Below are positions 7,574 to 19,751 of a stretch of 64,000 nt of DNA, one piece after another. The position numbers and the translations under genes are program-made. The notes beneath the pieces are model-generated. The model searched no databases. It saw only the letters and a list, made by a program, of their open reading frames with translations, and was not told the DNA's origin. Source of the stretch: Dyella terrae (lineage in GTDB: Bacteria > Pseudomonadota > Gammaproteobacteria > Xanthomonadales > Rhodanobacteraceae). The DNA is taken from positions 1,612,001-1,676,000 of the forward strand of contig NZ_SIZZ01000001.1 in the NCBI RefSeq assembly GCF_004322705.1. Reading direction: 5' to 3'. Position 1 is the first letter of the stretch, and each line of letters begins with the position of its first letter.

Positions 7574-9295
7574 ATGTTCCTGCTGATCCTTGCCTACTTC
7601 GGCGGCTTCATCACCATCCTCAGCCCCTGCATCCTGCCGGTGCTGCCCTTTGTGTTCTCGCGCGCCGACCGCCCGTTTGCGCGCAACGGCCTGCCCATGC
7701 TGATCGGCATGGCGCTCACCTTCGCCCTGGTCGCCACGCTGGCGGCCGTAGGCGGGGGCTGGGCCATCCGTGCCAACCAGTACGGCCGGGTAGTGGCTCT
7801 CGTGGTGCTTGCCTTGCTTGGCCTCACGCTGGTCTCCGAACGCCTGGCCGACTGGCTGACCCGTCCCTTCGTCGCCCTCGGCAACAAGCTCGTGCAGCGC
7901 GAAGACGCCAACCGCGATTCCATCTGGTCGGCGGCGGGCCTGGGCGTCGCTACGGGCCTGCTGTGGGCACCGTGTGCCGGGCCCATCCTCGGGCTGCTGC
8001 TCACCGCCGCGGCGCTCAATGGCGCCAGCGTGACCACTACGCTGTTGCTTCTCACCTACGCCCTCGGTGCGGCCACATCGCTGGCACTGGCCCTGGTCAT
8101 CGGAGGCAAGGTGTTCTCGGCCATGAAGCGCTCGCTCGGCGCCGGCGAATGGATCCGCCGCACGCTGGGCGTCCTGGTGCTGGTCGGCGTGGGTGCGATT
8201 GCGCTGGGATTCGATACCGGCTGGCTGACGCGCGTTTCGCTGGCCAGCACGGGTGGTTTCGAGCAACGGCTGGTGAACATGGTTCGCCCGGCACCCAAGC
8301 CGCAACCCGCAGTGCAGCCCGGGAAAGCGCTGGGCGTGGAAGGCACCATGCCTTCCCTCGATGGCGCCACCGCGTGGCTCAACAGTGCACCGCTCAGCAC
8401 CATGTCACTTCGCGGCAAGGTCGTGCTGGTCGACTTCTGGACTTACTCCTGCATCAACTGCATCCGCTCCCTGCCCTATGTCCGCGCCTGGGCCGACAAG
8501 TACAAGGACCACGGCCTGGTTGTCATCGGCGTGCATGCGCCTGAGTTCGCCTTTGAGAAGGACCTGGGCAATGTCACCAAGGCTGTGAAAGACCTTGGCG
8601 TCACGTATCCGGTAGCGCTCGACAACGACTTTGCCATCTGGCGCGGCTTCAACAACGAGTACTGGCCCGCGCATTACTTCATCGATCCGAAAGGCCAGAT
8701 TCGCCACCATCATTTTGGCGAGGGCGAGTACCAGCAAAGCGAAGACGTCATCCGTCAATTGCTGACTGAAGCGGGCCAGACCAACCTCCCTGGCGGCTAT
8801 GTCGACCCGCAGGCAAAGGGCGCGGAAGCCGCCGGCTCAGGCGACTACAACCGCTCGCCGGAAACCTATGTCGGCTACCAGCGCGCGCAGAATTTCATGG
8901 GTGGACCGTTTGCACGCGACGACAGCTGGAGCTACCACGCGCCGTCGCAACTCAACGCGCACCAGTGGTCGCTCGACGGTCAATGGACCGTCCATGACGA
9001 AAGTGCCCAGCTGGATCGCGCCGGCGGCCGCATCGTCTATCGTTTCCGTGGCCGTGACCTGCATCTGGTGCTCGGCCCGGGTGCTGACGGCAAGCCGGTT
9101 CGATTCCGCGTGCGAATCGATGGCAAGGCACCGGGCAACGACCACGGCATGGATATCGATGCGGGCGGCAATGGCACCGTAACGTCACAGCGCCTCTACC
9201 AGCTGGTGCGCCAGGCCAACGGTACCGGCGAGCGCACGTTCGAGATCGAATTCCTCGATCCGGGCGTCCGCGCCTACGCCTTCACCTTCGGTTGA
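7574..9295 (+). CDS. dipZ: DipZ-type thiol-disulfide protein (CcdA membrane domain + TlpA thioredoxin domain + C-terminal beta domain)
   Basis: A 573-residue fusion that carries reducing power from cytoplasmic thioredoxin to the periplasm. The N-terminal CcdA/DsbD-beta domain (about 1-235) has six helices and the paired membrane cysteines in SPCILPV and WAPCAGP. A TlpA-like thioredoxin domain follows (about 265-400), with active site CINC (293-296) in an FWTYSC context. The C-terminal domain (about 430-573) matches the carbohydrate-binding-like domain of mycobacterial DipZ. msrB begins 19 bases downstream, so the two form one operon under the SigF-type promoter. DipZ is therefore the likely electron donor for the periplasmic MsrB. 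That partnership is inferred from context. Confidence 0.9.
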   Translation: MFLLILAYFGGFITILSPCILPVLPFVFSRADRPFARNGLPMLIGMALTFALVATLAAVGGGWAIRANQYGRVVALVVLALLGLTLVSERLADWLTRPFVALGNKLVQREDANRDSIWSAAGLGVATGLLWAPCAGPILGLLLTAAALNGASVTTTLLLLTYALGAATSLALALVIGGKVFSAMKRSLGAGEWIRRTLGVLVLVGVGAIALGFDTGWLTRVSLASTGGFEQRLVNMVRPAPKPQPAVQPGKALGVEGTMPSLDGATAWLNSAPLSTMSLRGKVVLVDFWTYSCINCIRSLPYVRAWADKYKDHGLVVIGVHAPEFAFEKDLGNVTKAVKDLGVTYPVALDNDFAIWRGFNNEYWPAHYFIDPKGQIRHHHFGEGEYQQSEDVIRQLLTEAGQTNLPGGYVDPQAKGAEAAGSGDYNRSPETYVGYQRAQNFMGGPFARDDSWSYHAPSQLNAHQWSLDGQWTVHDESAQLDRAGGRIVYRFRGRDLHLVLGPGADGKPVRFRVRIDGKAPGNDHGMDIDAGGNGTVTSQRLYQLVRQANGTGERTFEIEFLDPGVRAYAFTFG

Positions 9296-9314
9296 TCGAA
9301 TCGGAGCAGCGAAC

Positions 9315-9950
9315 ATGACAACGCGAAACCTGGAAACGCTCAGGCAAGCCCAGCGGCGCGACTTTCTGCGCATGCTGGCGATCGGTGGGAGTGCGGCGGC
9401 GCTCGGTGGCGCGTGGCTATGGCGTAGCGGAAAACCGCCCGTCGAGGCCGCCATCGCAGCACCCGTCGCAGGTGCGGCCGACGCGCCGGATCTGTTGCTC
9501 GAATGCTTCGCCGATGTCGACGGCCGGCGCCTGGGCCCGTGCCACGTGAAGAAACTCGTGCTCACGGACACGCAGTGGCGTCAGCGCCTTTCCGAAGAAG
9601 CCTTCGATGTCATGCGACGCGAAGGGACCGAGCGCGCTTTCAGCGGCGCGTACGAACACATGCACATCGGCAAGGGCCTGTTTCGCTGCATGGGTTGCGA
9701 CACCGCCTTGTTCGATGCGGCGACAAAGTTCGATTCGGGCACGGGATGGCCGAGCTTCTGGCAGCCAATCGCCAAAGCCAACGTGATCGAGAAAACCGAC
9801 CGGAGCTTCGGCATGGAACGCATCGCCGTCACCTGCGCCGGTTGCGACAGCCACCTGGGACACGTATTCGACGACGGCCCCAAGCCGACGGGCCTGCGCT
9901 ACTGCATGAATTCGGTCGCGCTGCGTTTCGTACCGCGCTCAGCGGGCTGA
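9315..9950 (+). CDS. msrB: Tat-exported peptide-methionine (R)-S-oxide reductase MsrB
   Basis: A 211-residue MsrB that reduces Met-R-sulfoxide in proteins. The N-terminus carries a twin-arginine signal (QRRDFLRMLAIGG, Arg14-Arg15, then a hydrophobic stretch), so it acts in the periplasm. The MsrB domain occupies about 80-207, with zinc-binding pairs CMGC (125-128) and CAGC (174-177), FDSGTGWPSF (139-148) and the catalytic Cys197 in RYCMNS. A ribosome site (GGAG) precedes 9315. Extra cysteines at 64 and 76 lie before the domain and could serve in thiol transfer with DipZ. The last 12 bases overlap the convergent nadD 3' end. Exported thiol-based MsrB enzymes in Gram-negatives are less common than MsrPQ. 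Confidence 0.94.
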   Translation: MTTRNLETLRQAQRRDFLRMLAIGGSAAALGGAWLWRSGKPPVEAAIAAPVAGAADAPDLLLECFADVDGRRLGPCHVKKLVLTDTQWRQRLSEEAFDVMRREGTERAFSGAYEHMHIGKGLFRCMGCDTALFDAATKFDSGTGWPSFWQPIAKANVIEKTDRSFGMERIAVTCAGCDSHLGHVFDDGPKPTGLRYCMNSVALRFVPRSAG

Positions 9951-10577
9951 GCGATAGGGTTGCAGCAGGCTGGCATCGGCGAAGACGCCACACGGCAGCA
10001 GATAGCGTGGATCGCGCCCTTCGGCCAGCAGCTCGCGGATGCGCGTGGCGGATATTTCGAGCGGCGTGACCGACAGCTCGGCCATGTGTCCGGATGACGA
10101 CTCGCGCAGCAAGCGCACGTCGGCCACGCCGCGTTGCGCCACTTCGGCATGCAACTCATCCGGCACGACGACATCGGCGCCCGGTCGACTCAACACGCCG
10201 ATATGCGCGAGCTTGAACAACTCGCGCCAGCGGTGCCACGTTGGCAGTCCGGCAAATGCATCCGCGCCGACGAGCAAGACCAAGGGACGCTCGCCGATCT
10301 CCGCGCGCAGTTCGCGCAAGGTGTCGACCGTGTACGACGGACCTTGCCGCTCAAGTTCACGCGTATCCAGCGCCAGCCGCGCCTGCCCCTGCAACGCGGC
10401 CTTCAACAAGGCCACGCGCTGATCGGCTGACGCCAGTGGCGCCGGACGATGCGGCGGCACGTGAGCAGGCATCAGGCGCACTTCGGCATCGAGCAACTCG
10501 GCGGCTTCCCAGGCGACGCTCAGGTGACCCAGGTGCACCGGATCGAACGTGCCACCAAACAAGGCCAGGGGTTTCAT
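9939..10577 (-). CDS. nadD: Nicotinate-nucleotide adenylyltransferase NadD
   Basis: Makes deamido-NAD from nicotinate mononucleotide and ATP in NAD synthesis. The protein has 212 residues. The start at 10577 gives MKPLALFGGTFDPVHLGH, with the GGTFDPVHxGH nucleotide-binding motif (9-19), and it overlaps the holA stop (ATGA), which decides the start. The C-terminal ISATRIREL motif (equivalent of ISSTxIR) is present, and LLVGADAFAGLPTWHRW is typical. It belongs to the leuS-lptE-holA-nadD unit. The usual next gene, rsfS, has been displaced. Confidence 0.97.
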   Translation of the reverse strand: MKPLALFGGTFDPVHLGHLSVAWEAAELLDAEVRLMPAHVPPHRPAPLASADQRVALLKAALQGQARLALDTRELERQGPSYTVDTLRELRAEIGERPLVLLVGADAFAGLPTWHRWRELFKLAHIGVLSRPGADVVVPDELHAEVAQRGVADVRLLRESSSGHMAELSVTPLEISATRIRELLAEGRDPRYLLPCGVFADASLLQPYRSAR

Positions 10578-11589
10578 GCGAGTGCGTGGGCAGCCCGGGG
10601 TTCGGCAATCGCAGCGATCAGGCGCTCGGCCTCGAGCCACGGCTCGCCAGCTTCACGACCCTTGGCGATGCGATCGATGCGCGCGGCTCGTGCGAGACAC
10701 TGCAGCCAGTGTTCGCGCGGTGCCCGGCGAAGCGCCTTGCGGAACAGCTGCTCGCGCGCTGGCCACAGGCGTTCCGCGCGGGCCTGCGCCGCGAAGTCGC
10801 GTGCGTTGGCAAGGCGCAGCGCCAGCTGGAGCTGATTGACCAGCCAGCCCATCAGCGCAATGAGTTCATCACCTTCCGCGCGCAGGCCGGCAAGGATATG
10901 CAGCGCACGCCCACCGTCACCGGCAAACGCGGCATCGGTAAGCTTGAAAGCGTCGTAGCGCGCGCTGTCGGCGACGAGATGTTCCATCTCGCCCGCTTCG
11001 ATGCGCGTGTTCTGGTTGCCGCGAAGAACGACCAGCTTGTCGATCTCCTGCGCCGCGGCCAGCAGGTTGCCTTCCACGCGCTCGGCCAGCAGCGCGACCG
11101 CATCCTGCGAGGCCTGGAGGCCACGCGACGTCAGGCGCGCACCGACCCACGCCAGCCACTCGTGCGGCTTGGGCGCATGGAACACCACCATGGCGCCCGC
11201 GCTGTCGAGGTTCTTCGTCCAGGCGCCTTCGTGCTTGTTGCTCCAGTCGGTCGCCGTGATCAGCAAGGTCACATCGGGCGGCGGATTGGCGCAAAACTCA
11301 TTGATGGCCTTCGCGCCTTCGACACCGGGGCGTCCGGTCGGCAAGCGCAGGTCGAGCAAGCGTCGCGTGGCGAACAGGGACATGCCCGCCGCCGAACGCG
11401 CCAGCTCATCCCAGTCGAAGTGGTTGCCCACGTCGAGGACGTCGCGCTCGGTATAGCCAAGCCGCCGCGCCTGCGCGCGCAAAGCGTCAGCCGCCTCCAG
11501 CACCAGCAACTCTTCGCCTGCCAGCAGATACACCGGCTGCAGGCTGTCGCCCGCGAGCGACTTTTGCCATTGCGGAGGCGTCAGCGGCA

Positions 11590-11590
<1 letters not shown>
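10574..11590 (-). CDS. holA: DNA polymerase III subunit delta
   Basis: Clamp-loader delta subunit, which opens the beta sliding clamp. The protein has 338 residues (E. coli 343). The N-terminal domain begins MPLTPPQWQKSLAGDSLQPVYLLAGEELLVLEAADALR, the typical AAA+-like fold with the L-x-G-E-E-x-L-x-x-x-A motif. The C-terminal collar domain includes LIALMGWLVNQLQLAL. The start shares one base with the lptE stop (TGATG), and the end overlaps the nadD ATG, so all three are translationally coupled. Confidence 0.95.
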
Positions 11591-14939
<3,349 letters not shown>

Positions 14940-14992
14940 TCAAACCGGCGTCCACCGGCGGCTGTGGGTGAACGATGCAGACTAGCAGAACC

Positions 14993-15019
14993 GGGCCTTT
15001 TCTTGGGTCGAAAAGGCCC
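14993..15019. terminator. Strong hairpin between leuS and the pqi operon
   Basis: Ten-base arms GGGCCTTTTC and GAAAAGGCCC with a 7-base loop. It lies just after the pqiC stop on the minus strand. It lacks a classical trailing T-run, so termination is likely but not certain. Confidence 0.6.
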
Positions 15020-15027
15020 CGGTCCGG

Positions 15028-15657
15028 TTAACTGGCGGGACAGGACGCGGACTGGCCCGCAGCCAGGGGCACGGCCGCCGTGGCGATCTGCGTCGCCAGC
15101 TCGGCCAGGGCACGCTGATGCCCCTGGACCACGGATTCATACGTGGTGCCGACGTTCTGCTGGATCCGGCTGGTGCAGGCAATCACGCCGTCACCCTTGA
15201 GCATGCGCACGCTCCAGGCCGCGTCGATCATGGCGTAGCTGCCCGGCACCGAGTCGAAACGCCGCAGGTCCACCTTGATCCGCGCGACCGGCTTGCCCGT
15301 CGACGCCAGGCCCGTCACGTCCTGGCTGTGCAGCTGGGCGGCCAGGTCGGCCGACAAGGCGTTACGCACCTCGTCGCCCAGCGGCGCGATCCAGCGCTCG
15401 CCATCGAGCACCGCCACGCCCTGCCCGCCTTGGCGCACGACCAGCGACGGCTGGTCGGCCTGGGCCGGCACGCCGACCGGCAGCAGCTCGAACTGGAACG
15501 ACGCGGGCGTGGCGGGTATGGCCGCACCGGTGGCCGTGGCCACTTCGCCGCCCACCGGCGGGACCAGCGTGTAGTAGCGCACCGGTGCCGAACCGCCGCA
15601 GGCACACAGCCCGATCACGGTACCCAGGGCCAGGATACGGATTCCCTTGTGGATCAT
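15028..15657 (-). CDS. pqiC: PqiC-like ABC transport auxiliary lipoprotein
   Basis: A 209-residue lipoprotein of the ABC-transport auxiliary (DUF330/PqiC) family. The signal peptide ends with the lipobox LCAC, followed by GGSAPVRYYTLVPP, the family hallmark (R-Y-Y-T-L). In E. coli, PqiC is the outer-membrane partner that docks the PqiB needle for lipid transfer between membranes. The ATG at 15657 overlaps the pqiB stop (ATGA), showing coupling. It is the last gene of the operon and is followed by a hairpin. Confidence 0.9.
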   Translation of the reverse strand: MIHKGIRILALGTVIGLCACGGSAPVRYYTLVPPVGGEVATATGAAIPATPASFQFELLPVGVPAQADQPSLVVRQGGQGVAVLDGERWIAPLGDEVRNALSADLAAQLHSQDVTGLASTGKPVARIKVDLRRFDSVPGSYAMIDAAWSVRMLKGDGVIACTSRIQQNVGTTYESVVQGHQRALAELATQIATAAVPLAAGQSASCPAS

Positions 15658-17336
15658 GGCTTGCTCCCTTGGTTCTTGGCGGCGGGCGGCTGGCTGGCGG
15701 CAGGCGCCTCCAGCGGCACCGGATCGGCCTTGCGACCGCGCAGCAGCGCATCCGGGTGGCTGCCCAGGTAATCGGTCAACACGCGCAGCGAACGGGCGGC
15801 GCGCTGCATTTCCTGCAGGCTGCCGCCGAGGTTCTGCTGCAGCGGCGAATCCGGCGACAGCGCCGTGTTCGCATTGCCCAGCGTCTCCTGCGCACCCTTG
15901 AGCGTGGTCTTCACCTCCGGCAGCACGTCGCCGTTGACCTTCTTCAGGGTCGTATGCAGTTCCGCCAGGGTCTGGTCGAGGTTGCGGCCGATGCTGTCGA
16001 ACGGGATCTTCTGGATCTTGTCGACAATTTCGGCCATCTGTTCCTGCAACTTGTCGAAGCTGCCCGGCACCGTCGGGATTTCCAGCGGCTTGGCCGTCGG
16101 GTCGTACGCCACCTTCGGCGCCTTGGGCAGGAAGTCCAGCGCGATATAGAGCTGGCCGGTGAGCAGGTTGCCCGACCGCGCCTGTGCGCGCAGGCCGTGC
16201 TCGACCAGCTTGCCCATCATCTGCGACAGCTCGGCGTCATCACCGCGCGCTTTGGCCAGCGCGACCAGCTTGTCATGCGCCTTGCCCAGTCGCTGCGGAT
16301 AAACCACAGCGCCCACGACCACCGGGAACGTCTGTTTCTTCTCGTCAAAGTCGAGGTTCACCGACACCACGCGGCCGAACGGAATACCCAGGAACTCCAC
16401 CGGTGCATCGACCTTCAGCCCGCGCAGCGACTGATCGAAGCGCATGCGGATGTACTTCGGCTCGCCATCCGGCGGCGCCATCGCCGTGGCCTGGTCGCCG
16501 AACAGGCGGAACTCGGCATTTTCCCTGGCCGGCGTCTCGTCATGCGGCCCCATGGGCGACTGGAACGCAACGCCACCGGCCAGCACGGTGGCCAGCGACT
16601 GGGTATTGAGCTTCACGCCATCGGCACCCACCGACACGTCCACGCCACTGGCATTCCAGAAGCGCGTGGCGTTGGAAACGAACTGGTCATTCGGGCCGTC
16701 GACGAAGATCTGCAGGGACACGCCCTTGCCGTCCTTGTCCAACTGATAGGTCACCACACGACCCACCTGGATTCGGCGGTAGTACACCGGCGAGCCGATA
16801 TCGAGCGAGCCCAGGTCGTCGGTGTGCAGCATGAAGCTCTTGCCGGGCGCGCCGTGCGTCACGGCGGGCGGGTTTTCCAGGCCGGTGAAGTCGCTGCGGC
16901 TTTCCTTCGACTCGCCCACATCGGCGCCGATGAAAGCGCCCGACAGCAAGGTATCGATGCCGGACACGCCACCCAGGCCAATGCGCGGACGCACCACCCA
17001 GAAGCGCGTATCGGCCGTCGCGAACCCTTCGGCACTCTTCTCCAGCGACACCTTGGCCACCACGTGGCTGCGGTCTTCGCTCAGGCGCACGGCGTTGACG
17101 CGGCCGATCACCACGTTCTTGTACTTCACCGGCGTCTTGCCCGGATCCAGGCCTTCAGCGCTCTGGAAGCTGATGGAGATGGTGGGGCCGGCCTGCATCC
17201 AGGCGTGGATCACCAACGACAGGCCCACGAGGGCCGCCACGATCGGCACCAGCCACACCAGCGACGCGTTGACGCGCGGCTTGTGGACTACCGGCTCCGG
17301 TAGATCGCTGTTCCCTGGCTTCACTTCATCGGTCAT
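15654..17336 (-). CDS. pqiB: PqiB-like MCE-domain intermembrane transport protein
   Basis: A protein of about 560 residues that forms a periplasm-spanning MCE channel for lipids. One N-terminal membrane anchor (VWLVPIVAALVGLSLVIHAW) is followed by three MCE repeats, the first starting with GPTISISFQSAEGL and KTPVKYKNVVIGRV, and later copies including GSPVYYRRIQVGRV and DAPVEFLGIPFGRV. A C-terminal helical needle region contains KLQEQMAEIVDKIQK. I use the ATG at 17336, which has AGGGA five bases upstream. An ATG at 17351 is possible. The start lies within the last codons of pqiA, so the genes overlap. Three MCE domains match PqiB rather than the seven of LetB. Confidence 0.92.
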   Translation of the reverse strand: MTDEVKPGNSDLPEPVVHKPRVNASLVWLVPIVAALVGLSLVIHAWMQAGPTISISFQSAEGLDPGKTPVKYKNVVIGRVNAVRLSEDRSHVVAKVSLEKSAEGFATADTRFWVVRPRIGLGGVSGIDTLLSGAFIGADVGESKESRSDFTGLENPPAVTHGAPGKSFMLHTDDLGSLDIGSPVYYRRIQVGRVVTYQLDKDGKGVSLQIFVDGPNDQFVSNATRFWNASGVDVSVGADGVKLNTQSLATVLAGGVAFQSPMGPHDETPARENAEFRLFGDQATAMAPPDGEPKYIRMRFDQSLRGLKVDAPVEFLGIPFGRVVSVNLDFDEKKQTFPVVVGAVVYPQRLGKAHDKLVALAKARGDDAELSQMMGKLVEHGLRAQARSGNLLTGQLYIALDFLPKAPKVAYDPTAKPLEIPTVPGSFDKLQEQMAEIVDKIQKIPFDSIGRNLDQTLAELHTTLKKVNGDVLPEVKTTLKGAQETLGNANTALSPDSPLQQNLGGSLQEMQRAARSLRVLTDYLGSHPDALLRGRKADPVPLEAPAASQPPAAKNQGSKP

Positions 17337-17955
17337 CGGATTCCCTGCCATCCCAGATCAACCGGGGGTCAAAACTCATGGAGGCGAACATGGTCAGCAC
17401 CACGGTCAGCCCGAAGAAAATCACGCCCGGCAACGGCTCCACCCGGCTGAGCAGGCCGAACTGCACCAGCGCGGTGAGCAGGGCCACGACGAAAACATCC
17501 AGCATCGACCAGTAACCGATCAACTCCACCAGACGATACAGCTTGGACCGCTGCTGCCGTGCCCAGGTGCTGCTGCGGTGCGAACTCCACAACAACGTCA
17601 CCAGCGCGAAAAACTTGAGCATCGGCACCATGATGCTCGCAGTGAACACGATGATCGCCAGGTCCGGGGATCCCTTGACCCAAAGCTCGACCACGCCACT
17701 GAGAATCGTGTTGTCGTCCACGTCGCCCAAGCTCACGGTGCGCATGATCGGCAGCACGTTGGCCGGGATGTAAAGCACAAAAGCGGCAATCAGCAGGGCC
17801 CAGGTGCGCGAGTAGCTCGCCGCCTTACGGTAGTGCAGCGCACTGTGACAGCGAGGGCAATGCGCGCCATCCACGCCGATGTCCTTGCACACCAGCCCGC
17901 AGACATGGCATCCGATCACCCCCAGTTCACTGGCGCGCGGCAAGACGTCGCTCAT
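17326..17955 (-). CDS. PqiA-domain membrane protein, second half
   Basis: A 209-residue inner-membrane protein with one PqiA domain: an N-terminal zinc-ribbon-like CHVCGLVC...CPRCHSAL, then four helices (WALLIAAFVLYIPANVLPIM onward). The ATG at 17955 overlaps the stop of the preceding PqiA gene. E. coli PqiA is a single protein of about 417 residues with two such domains. Here the two halves are separate, coupled genes. It probably feeds lipid to PqiB. Confidence 0.88.
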   Translation of the reverse strand: MSDVLPRASELGVIGCHVCGLVCKDIGVDGAHCPRCHSALHYRKAASYSRTWALLIAAFVLYIPANVLPIMRTVSLGDVDDNTILSGVVELWVKGSPDLAIIVFTASIMVPMLKFFALVTLLWSSHRSSTWARQQRSKLYRLVELIGYWSMLDVFVVALLTALVQFGLLSRVEPLPGVIFFGLTVVLTMFASMSFDPRLIWDGRESDDR

Positions 17956-18593
17956 GCGGACTGCTCCTCGGTGGCATCCCACAGGCGTCGCGTGTCAATG
18001 CCGGCAAAAATCGTGATCAGGAGCGTCAGCGCCCCGTAGGCAAAGATGCCCGGGTCGGGGATCACGTCGAAATAGGTATGCGCCTTGACGATCGCCACCA
18101 GCGCGCCGAGCACGAACACCTCGCTCATCGTCCAGGGCCCGACGCGGTAAAGTGTCACCATCGCCCACCGGAACCCGGGCGCCCGCTTGCCGTTGCGCGC
18201 AAAGAAAAGCACCCAGCCCAGCAACATCATCTTGCACATCGGAAAGAAGAACAGCGTCGCGGCCGTGAGCACGGCAACGACCTGCGCATCTTGGTGCCAC
18301 ATCATCACGATCATGCCCCACAGCGTGGTACTGATCAGCTGGCCATTGAACCCGAGGGTGACGATGGGCCAGATATTGGCCTGGATGAAGACGACCATGG
18401 CGGTAACCACCAGCGCAAACATCGCGCCCGGACCCAGCCGATGGTAGCGATCGAGTACCGCCGCACAGCGCACGCAGCGCGCAACCTCACCGCAACCGAG
18501 CTCGCGGCGGCGATAGACCGTATCGCAGTGCTCACAGATCAGCAGTGGCGGGGACGTTTCCATGCGGGTCGTGCCTGGTTCCTGGCTCGTCAT
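17952..18593 (-). CDS. PqiA-domain membrane protein, first half
   Basis: A protein of about 213 residues, and the first gene of the pqi operon. It has cysteine pairs CEHC and CVRC near residues 20-45, then four helices including FALVVTAMVVFIQANIWPIV with the P-I-V motif seen in PqiA. The start is uncertain: ATG at 18593 or, ten codons in, at 18563, neither with a strong ribosome site. The much longer open frame upstream runs antisense to cnoX and is rejected. The stop overlaps the next PqiA gene by four bases. Confidence 0.85.
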   Translation of the reverse strand: MTSQEPGTTRMETSPPLLICEHCDTVYRRRELGCGEVARCVRCAAVLDRYHRLGPGAMFALVVTAMVVFIQANIWPIVTLGFNGQLISTTLWGMIVMMWHQDAQVVAVLTAATLFFFPMCKMMLLGWVLFFARNGKRAPGFRWAMVTLYRVGPWTMSEVFVLGALVAIVKAHTYFDVIPDPGIFAYGALTLLITIFAGIDTRRLWDATEEQSA

Positions 18594-18762
18594 CCGGCGG
18601 ATTCTCGCAAATCTTCCGCGGCGGCGCTGAACCGACCCACACCGTCCCTGGCCCGGGCCGACGTGCACCCGCGTATTTCGGACAACCCCGAGGCGGGTGG
18701 CGCCCCTTGATATGCTTGCCGATGCCCTGATCTGAAACCGATTCGCTTCCCCGGAGTTACCC

Positions 18763-19626
18763 GTGACCGCAGCCACCACCGACCATGTCTTCGACGTCAA
18801 CGAAAGCAACTTCGAAGCCGAGGTGCTGCAAGCCTCGCTGACCACCCCGATCCTGGTCGACTTCTGGGCCGAATGGTGCGGCCCCTGCAAAACCCTGGGT
18901 CCCATGCTGGAAAAGCTGGCCGCCGAATTCAACGGCGCCTTCCGCATGGCCAAGATCGATGTCGACAAGAACCAGCAACTGGCCGCCATGTTCGGCATCC
19001 GCAGCATCCCGACCGTGGTGCTGGTAAAGGACGGCCAGATCGCCGACGGTTTTGCCGGCGCCCTGCCCGAGGGCCAGCTACGCGAATTCCTACTTCGCCA
19101 TGTGCAGCCGGGTGAAGGTGGTGCGGCAGTCGAAGAAGCCCCGGTTGTGGTGGAGACGCCCGAGGAGGCGATCAACCGCATCCAGCAGCAGATCGCCGCC
19201 GAACCGGACCAGCCCGAACTCAAGCTGGACCTTGCCCTGGCCCTGATGCAGGCCGGCCAGGCCGATGCAGCCGAAGCCGAGCTCACCAGCCTGCCAGCCA
19301 ATCTCGCCACCGATGCCCGCGCGATTCGCCTGCGCAGCCAGCTCGACCTGGCCCGCGCGCTGGTGGGCGCGCCCTCACTGGGCGATCTCCAGCAGCGCAT
19401 CCAGGCCGACGGCGCCGATTGGGAAGCACGCGACCTGCTGGGTGTGCGCCTCCTCCTCGAAGGCGACGCCCCGGCCGGCCTCGACCAGTTCCTGGCCATC
19501 CTGGAGCGCGCCCGCGACTGGAACGACGGCGCCGCCCGCAAACGGCTGCTGGCAGCCTTCAATACCCTGGACGACGCGGACATGGTCGGTCGCTACCGCC
19601 GTCGGATGGCCTCGCTGCTGTTCTGA
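18763..19626 (+). CDS. cnoX: CnoX/YbbN-type thioredoxin with TPR domain
   Basis: A 287-residue co-chaperone. The thioredoxin domain (about 8-112) has active site WCGPC (38-42). A TPR-like helical half follows (about 128-287). In E. coli, CnoX/YbbN has lost the first active-site cysteine and acts as a chlorine-activated holdase that hands substrates to GroEL. The Caulobacter homologue keeps CGPC and is redox active, as this one should be. It starts with GTG at 18763 after CCGGAG. It is divergent from the pqi operon, monocistronic, and ends at a good terminator. A role in hypochlorite stress would match the module at 5.5-10 kb, but no SigF-type promoter is visible here. Confidence 0.93.
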   Translation: MTAATTDHVFDVNESNFEAEVLQASLTTPILVDFWAEWCGPCKTLGPMLEKLAAEFNGAFRMAKIDVDKNQQLAAMFGIRSIPTVVLVKDGQIADGFAGALPEGQLREFLLRHVQPGEGGAAVEEAPVVVETPEEAINRIQQQIAAEPDQPELKLDLALALMQAGQADAAEAELTSLPANLATDARAIRLRSQLDLARALVGAPSLGDLQQRIQADGADWEARDLLGVRLLLEGDAPAGLDQFLAILERARDWNDGAARKRLLAAFNTLDDADMVGRYRRRMASLLF

Positions 19627-19648
19627 AGCTCGCGACGCGTTTCAAACG

Positions 19649-19674
19649 AAAGGCCCCTGCCCGGGGCCTTTTTC
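19649..19674 (+). terminator. Intrinsic terminator after cnoX
   Basis: AGGCCCC and GGGGCCT arms followed by TTTTTC, 25 bases after the cnoX stop. Confidence 0.9.
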
Positions 19675-19751
19675 GTAACCGGCCTTATCCATACGCTAAC
19701 GTATGTTTCCGCTATGATGACCCGTCCACCCCTCCACCGCCCCCATTCCCC

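Noticed and set aside
6791-8305. A 504-residue minus-strand frame extending the sigma factor upstream through dipZ
   Set aside because: The added part is antisense to dipZ, has the repetitive Arg/Gly/Gln make-up of a GC-rich shadow, and crosses the divergent promoter pair. The sigma domain starts after 7447.
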